DNA of 32,844 nucleotides from Candidatus Servula neotermitis. GTDB taxonomy: Bacteria; Actinomycetota; Actinomycetes; Actinomycetales; Bifidobacteriaceae. The notes below the pieces were generated by a model. It did not search any database and was not told where the DNA came from. It worked only from the letters and a program-made list of their open reading frames with translations. The stretch lies in contig JAITFB010000013.1 in assembly GCA_031281695.1 (NCBI GenBank), positions 1-32,844 on the forward strand. The letters run 5' to 3'. A program made the translations under genes and the position numbers. This document shows, one piece after another, positions 28,978 through 32,844 of this stretch; positions within the stretch are counted from its first letter, which is position 1, and every line of letters begins with the position of its first letter.

Positions 28978-29348
28978 AAAAATTATTTTTTTTCGCCCTA
29001 GGTGTCGGAGTCGGCACTTATTTAATTGCAAAAAATTGGGAAACTGTACAAAAACGGATTCCTGAACCAGTCGCAAGTTGGACAAACGATCGAGTGCGTC
29101 AAGCGACTGAGACCTATAATGAACAGTTGAAACCATATGTGGATGAGAATATCACCCCTTTGGTTAACCGTACGGTTGAACAGATCAAAGTAACTGCCAA
29201 CCAAGGAATTGTTCAAGTAACTGAAGCTTTTGACAAGTTAGGAATTCCTAAAGTTGAAGTTAAAGTCACTCCGCCCCAAAATCCGGTCGCAAAAAAAGCC
29301 ACCAAGTCAGGTTCAAAGACAAATAAATCGGCGACTGAAGCATCCTAG
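28974..29348 (+). CDS. Small membrane-anchored hypothetical protein
   Basis: 124 aa; KKLFFFALGVGVGTYLIAKNWE N-terminus; ATGA overlap with previous gene; SD gaggaggt. Confidence 0.6.
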   Translation: MKKLFFFALGVGVGTYLIAKNWETVQKRIPEPVASWTNDRVRQATETYNEQLKPYVDENITPLVNRTVEQIKVTANQGIVQVTEAFDKLGIPKVEVKVTPPQNPVAKKATKSGSKTNKSATEAS

Positions 29349-29396
29349 AGTTATAGCAACAGGCTTGTTTCGTTAATAACCTTTGAAACGGAGTTT

Positions 29397-29948
29397 TTAG
29401 AACAAAGTTTGATATGAAAAGGCGGGGTCTGTCTCCCCTCCGAATCTCACGCTGTTGACTTTATATGCTTCGTCAGGGAGTTTCCCCGTACCGACTTTGT
29501 TTTGTTGCCAAGATCGGGCAGCGTTTTGAGCCATCTTGTCGGCGATTTCGTTGAACTCGTTTCCGCTATGGCCTTTAATCCATCGGAACGCGACTTGCCC
29601 AGGGCGATGCGATAGTTCATAGTCAATGGCTTGAATGATTGGTAAGTTAGCAATAACTTTACCTTCTGCGTTAGTCCAAGGACGGGATTTACTTTTCCAA
29701 TTTTCGAGCCAATCAGTTGACGAGTGAATAGCGTACTCCGAGTCAGTTTCAATAACTAATTTTAAATCGTCATGATGAGATCGGAGAGCTTCTAGAACTG
29801 CGCAAAGTTCGCCAACTTGATTAGTTCCAAATTTATGGCCGCCGCTCATTCGATTTAGGTTGTGGTTAACCCAGGCCCAACCCGTAGGACCATTAGTTGC
29901 GTCAAGACAAGAGCCATCGGTTGAAACTACAGTTATTTCATCGTCCAT
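29397..29948 (-). CDS. rnhA: Ribonuclease HI
   Basis: 183 aa; STDGSCLDATNGPTGWAWV, NQVGELCAVLEAL, IETDSEYAIHS, WIKGHSGNEFNEIADKMA. Confidence 0.93.
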   Translation of the reverse strand: MDDEITVVSTDGSCLDATNGPTGWAWVNHNLNRMSGGHKFGTNQVGELCAVLEALRSHHDDLKLVIETDSEYAIHSSTDWLENWKSKSRPWTNAEGKVIANLPIIQAIDYELSHRPGQVAFRWIKGHSGNEFNEIADKMAQNAARSWQQNKVGTGKLPDEAYKVNSVRFGGETDPAFSYQTLF

Positions 29949-30161
29949 TATTTTCAGTATAACAAACTTTGGGATTCTTAGATAGGAGAGGAGAGTTTTT
30001 TTAAATAATTTGAAATCAGCGGCTTTTAGCTTAATCCATTCAGTTTAGAAGATACTGATGAAATGAGTCAGGGGTTTGGGGGTAGTATCGCGAATAGTGT
30101 ATGGAGGATTTTATCCAGTTGATCTCCCTTGTCTAAAATGATTAGCTAGTAAAATTAAATT

Positions 30162-30572
30162 ATGCATCCGCAATCTATTGCCAATGTCGAAACTGCCGAA
30201 ATTCCAGCGGGTTGGCCTAGCCCAGCTCAAGATTATGCGTCCGTTCGGATCGATTTGAATGAACATTTGATCAAAGACCCTACTTCAACTTATCTGTTGA
30301 GAATGCGCGGAGACGCTATGAATGGCGTGGGCATTTTCTCCGGAGACGAAATTTTAGTCGATCGTTCTTTGGATCCAAGTTCCAATGATATTGTCGTGGC
30401 TGTGGTGGACGATCAATTCACTGTCCGGCGTTTGTTGTTGGAAAAACGAGGGTCAAACACTGTTGCATTGCTGATCGCAGCTAATCCTAAATACCCTCCT
30501 TATAGAGTGGCCGAGTTGACCGAATTGAAAATTTGGGGGGTGGTGACTAAAACATTACATACTCCTAAATGA
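30162..30572 (+). CDS. umuD: UmuD-like S24 family protein with substituted catalytic dyad
   Basis: 136 aa; PAGWPSPAQDYASVRIDLNEHLIKDPTSTYLLRMRGDAMNGVGIFSGDEILVDRSLDPSSNDIVVAVVDDQFTVRRLL aligns by eye with UmuD; GDAM replaces GDSM, FTVRR replaces FTVKK. Confidence 0.9.
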   Translation: MHPQSIANVETAEIPAGWPSPAQDYASVRIDLNEHLIKDPTSTYLLRMRGDAMNGVGIFSGDEILVDRSLDPSSNDIVVAVVDDQFTVRRLLLEKRGSNTVALLIAANPKYPPYRVAELTELKIWGVVTKTLHTPK

Positions 30573-32146
30573 ACACTTCACTTGATTCCGCCAGTTTCGT
30601 CAGCCAATTCTCAGGCGCTGACGCTACTAACGCTGCAGATATTTCCACCACCAGCACCACCAGTGGCACCACTTCTGCTACTGACGCGAGGTGCGCCACC
30701 ACCACGACCGCTACTGACACCAGCATCACAATCGACGACGATAACTCCCGCGCCGAAACTTTTGAATCTTCTCTGCCATCTGCCATCTGCCATCTGCTAC
30801 CTACCCCTACTACTGCTGCTGGCGACACGAACGCTAGCAATACGGCGCATGAGTCCTTGCTCTCTTTAGTGGACGCGAACAGTTTTTATGCCAGTTGCGA
30901 AAGAGTGTTTAACCCCAATTTAGAAAACCGGCCGGTGGTAGTCTTGTCTAATAACGACGGTTGTGTAATCGCGCGATCTCGAGAAGCCAAAATGTTGGGC
31001 ATCGCTATGGGGGCCCCTTGGTTTCAACTCAAAGACGATGCTAAGCGCTTAGGAGTAGTGGCTCGTAGCTCCAATTATGAATTGTACGGCGATTTATCCA
31101 ATCGCATGATGTCCAGACTAGCCCGAATATGTTTGTGGCAGGAAGTATATTCAATTGATGAATGTTTTTTAGGTGTGCCAGATTTAGGGGAAAATCAACG
31201 TTTTTATACAGCGCATGATTTCGCGAAATTTATCCGCGATGATATTAGAAAAACCATAGGTTTGCCAGTTAGCGTTGCCATTGCTCCGACTAAAACGTTA
31301 GCTAAAGCCTTGAACCATCGCGCTAAAGATGATCCCCGTTTTCGTTCAGTTTGTACAATTGACCAACTTCAGGCTACAGAGTTTACTTTAGATGATTTGT
31401 TGCGAGAAATGCCAGTGGGAGAAGTTTGGGGAGTTGGGCGCGCGCTCTCCAAGACTTTACCGCAATACGGCATTGATACCGCTTATGATTTGAAAGTTGC
31501 GCTCCCTAAACAAGGTCGATCCATTTTGAACGTCAATTTGGAGCGCACAATTTCGGAATTGAATGGGGTGAAATGTTACGATTTGGTGGTGGAGCATAAG
31601 GATCGTCAGTCCATGATTTATTCGCGGATGTTTTCTAAACCGATTAAAACTCTCAATGAAATGAAACAAGTGATGTCGATTTACGCTCAAAAAATTTGTA
31701 CCCGTTTGCGAGGTCAAGAATCGGTGGCGAAGCAAATCACAGTTTTTGGTTCCACCTCCCAATTTGCCAACGCTCGTTTTCATCGCTCATTTTTCGAAAC
31801 TGTTCGTATCCCTAATGGAACAGCTTCGCCCATGGTGTTAGCCAAAACCGCTTGCCAAATTTTAGACCGGGTGTTTGAAGAAGGAGCTTGGTATAATCGG
31901 GCCGGTTTAGTTTTGACTGATTTGGTTCCTATAAAAATGGCTATCAATGTCTTACCTTTATTCCGTCCTGAATTGGACCAAGAACACGTGAGCGAAACTT
32001 TGGACCATATTACTCAGCGCTTTGGCGAAGCCTCCATTGGGATTGGTTTAGGCGGACTGAAAGAGCGCCCTTCTTGGAACATGACTCGCCGTATGCTTTC
32101 TCCGCGCTGCACTACTCATTGGGATGAACTCCGAACTGTGAGTTAG
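30569..32146 (+). CDS. umuC: UmuC-like Y-family DNA polymerase with long low-complexity N-terminal extension
   Basis: 525 aa; LVDANSFYASCERVFNPNLENRPVVVLSNNDGCVIARS, YSIDECFLG, LPVSVAIAPTKTLAKALNH, MLSPRCTTHWDEL; ATGA overlap with umuD. Confidence 0.95.
   Translation: MNTSLDSASFVSQFSGADATNAADISTTSTTSGTTSATDARCATTTTATDTSITIDDDNSRAETFESSLPSAICHLLPTPTTAAGDTNASNTAHESLLSLVDANSFYASCERVFNPNLENRPVVVLSNNDGCVIARSREAKMLGIAMGAPWFQLKDDAKRLGVVARSSNYELYGDLSNRMMSRLARICLWQEVYSIDECFLGVPDLGENQRFYTAHDFAKFIRDDIRKTIGLPVSVAIAPTKTLAKALNHRAKDDPRFRSVCTIDQLQATEFTLDDLLREMPVGEVWGVGRALSKTLPQYGIDTAYDLKVALPKQGRSILNVNLERTISELNGVKCYDLVVEHKDRQSMIYSRMFSKPIKTLNEMKQVMSIYAQKICTRLRGQESVAKQITVFGSTSQFANARFHRSFFETVRIPNGTASPMVLAKTACQILDRVFEEGAWYNRAGLVLTDLVPIKMAINVLPLFRPELDQEHVSETLDHITQRFGEASIGIGLGGLKERPSWNMTRRMLSPRCTTHWDELRTVS
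30772..30799 (+). repeat. Heptanucleotide tandem repeat TCTGCCA x3 + TCTGCTA
   Basis: Read directly within the umuC 5' extension. Confidence 0.92.
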
Positions 32147-32228
32147 TGCCGATGGGGGGACTTGAACCCCCATGAACTAGGTTCACATGCACCTGAAGCA
32201 TGCGCGTCTACCATTTCGCCACATCGGC
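32147..32228 (-). tRNA. tRNA-Leu (CAG)
   Basis: Reverse complement GCCGATGTGGCGAAATGGTAGACGCGCATGCTTCAGGTGCATGTGAACCTAGTTCATGGGGGTTCAAGTCCCCCCATCGGCA; long variable arm; CCA not encoded. Confidence 0.95.
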
Positions 32229-32317
32229 TGCATTTAGTTTAAGCGAAACTCCATAACTCTGAAAATGGGTCTGATGGCTGATGCTGGAATAAGTTACAAC
32301 TGCATGAATTATGGCAG

Positions 32318-32844
32318 TTAAACTGACACGCCTAAACTTCGTAAATATTGGCGAAATTGGTCGGTCTGGCGAAAAATGTGTCCGTGCCAGCCCAGTTTTT
32401 GAGCAGCTTCAACATTTACTTCCCGATCGTCAGCAAAAACGATTTGGCTGGGTTCTTGGAGATTGAATTTATCCATAGCGTGTTGATAAATACGCGGGTC
32501 AGGCTTGACCATGCCAATTTGACTGCTAATGACTGAGCCATCGAATTCTTGGACAATTGGCGCTCTGGGCGAGACGGTATCCCAAAATCCAGGCGACCAA
32601 TTAGAGAGTATATAAACTTCAGTCCCCACTTTTTTTAGGTCGCGAATTAACTCTTCAATGCCTGGTACAGTTCCCCAGAGTGATACACCATAATTTTTCC
32701 CGTAAAAATGTCCCATCTCAATATAAAGATCATCGACTTTCCCTCGGTAGCCATCAATTAGAGTGTCCCAATCCTCTCCGCGGTCGGAAGCATCGTTCAC
32801 CACATCAAAAGGTATAGCGCGGTAAAAATCCTCAATTTGCTGGT
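32318..32844 (-). CDS. HAD-superfamily hydrolase, N-terminus beyond window edge
   Basis: Frame stays open to base 32844 (QQIEDFYRAIPFDVVNDASDRG...); VYILSNWSPGFW, SSQIGMVKPDPRIYQHAM, IVFADDREVNVEAAQKLGWHGH. Confidence 0.88.
   Translation of the reverse strand, partial: QQIEDFYRAIPFDVVNDASDRGEDWDTLIDGYRGKVDDLYIEMGHFYGKNYGVSLWGTVPGIEELIRDLKKVGTEVYILSNWSPGFWDTVSPRAPIVQEFDGSVISSQIGMVKPDPRIYQHAMDKFNLQEPSQIVFADDREVNVEAAQKLGWHGHIFRQTDQFRQYLRSLGVSV

Noticed and set aside
30565-30869. Alternative-frame and antisense ORFs over the umuC 5' end
   Set aside because: Open only because of the repetitive Thr/Ala-coding DNA; umuC frame continues into a real domain.

Overview
This 32.8-kb window looks like a housekeeping region of a low-GC actinobacterium. 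That assignment is inferred from gene content (eukaryote-type UGP, parE-like topoisomerase, no encoded CCA on tRNAs). Genes recognised: purA (5'-truncated), purB, DUF167, nusA, yraN, comM/yifB, dprA, tmRNA (minus strand), parE/gyrB, a Pr6Pr-like membrane protein, tRNA-His, a Fic protein, polA, pyrD (class 2), deoC, tRNA-Lys, an EttA-like ABC-F, ssb, a CYTH-like protein, UGP, tRNA-Met, DUF362, an MFS-DUF1893 fusion, rpmG, murB, a GT39-like membrane protein, rpsD, two small membrane proteins, rnhA, umuD-like, umuC, tRNA-Leu and a HAD hydrolase running off the end. Most interesting signals: (1) four ~116-bp tandem repeats full of TTTGTCC/GGACAAA half-sites directly upstream of an apparently leaderless Fic gene that carries a self-inhibition motif and an HTH-like tail. 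(2) A dispersed family of degenerate heptanucleotide (7-bp period) tandem repeats, found inside the coding regions of parE/gyrB, polA and umuC and at the 3' ends of two other genes. (3) A UmuD-like protein whose Ser/Lys catalytic dyad is replaced by Ala/Arg at exactly conserved spacing, while the Ala-Gly cleavage-like site is kept. (4) A recurrent TAAACT-type -10 box 6-8 nt upstream of start codons, implying widespread leaderless transcription. All calls were made by eye; no database search was run.
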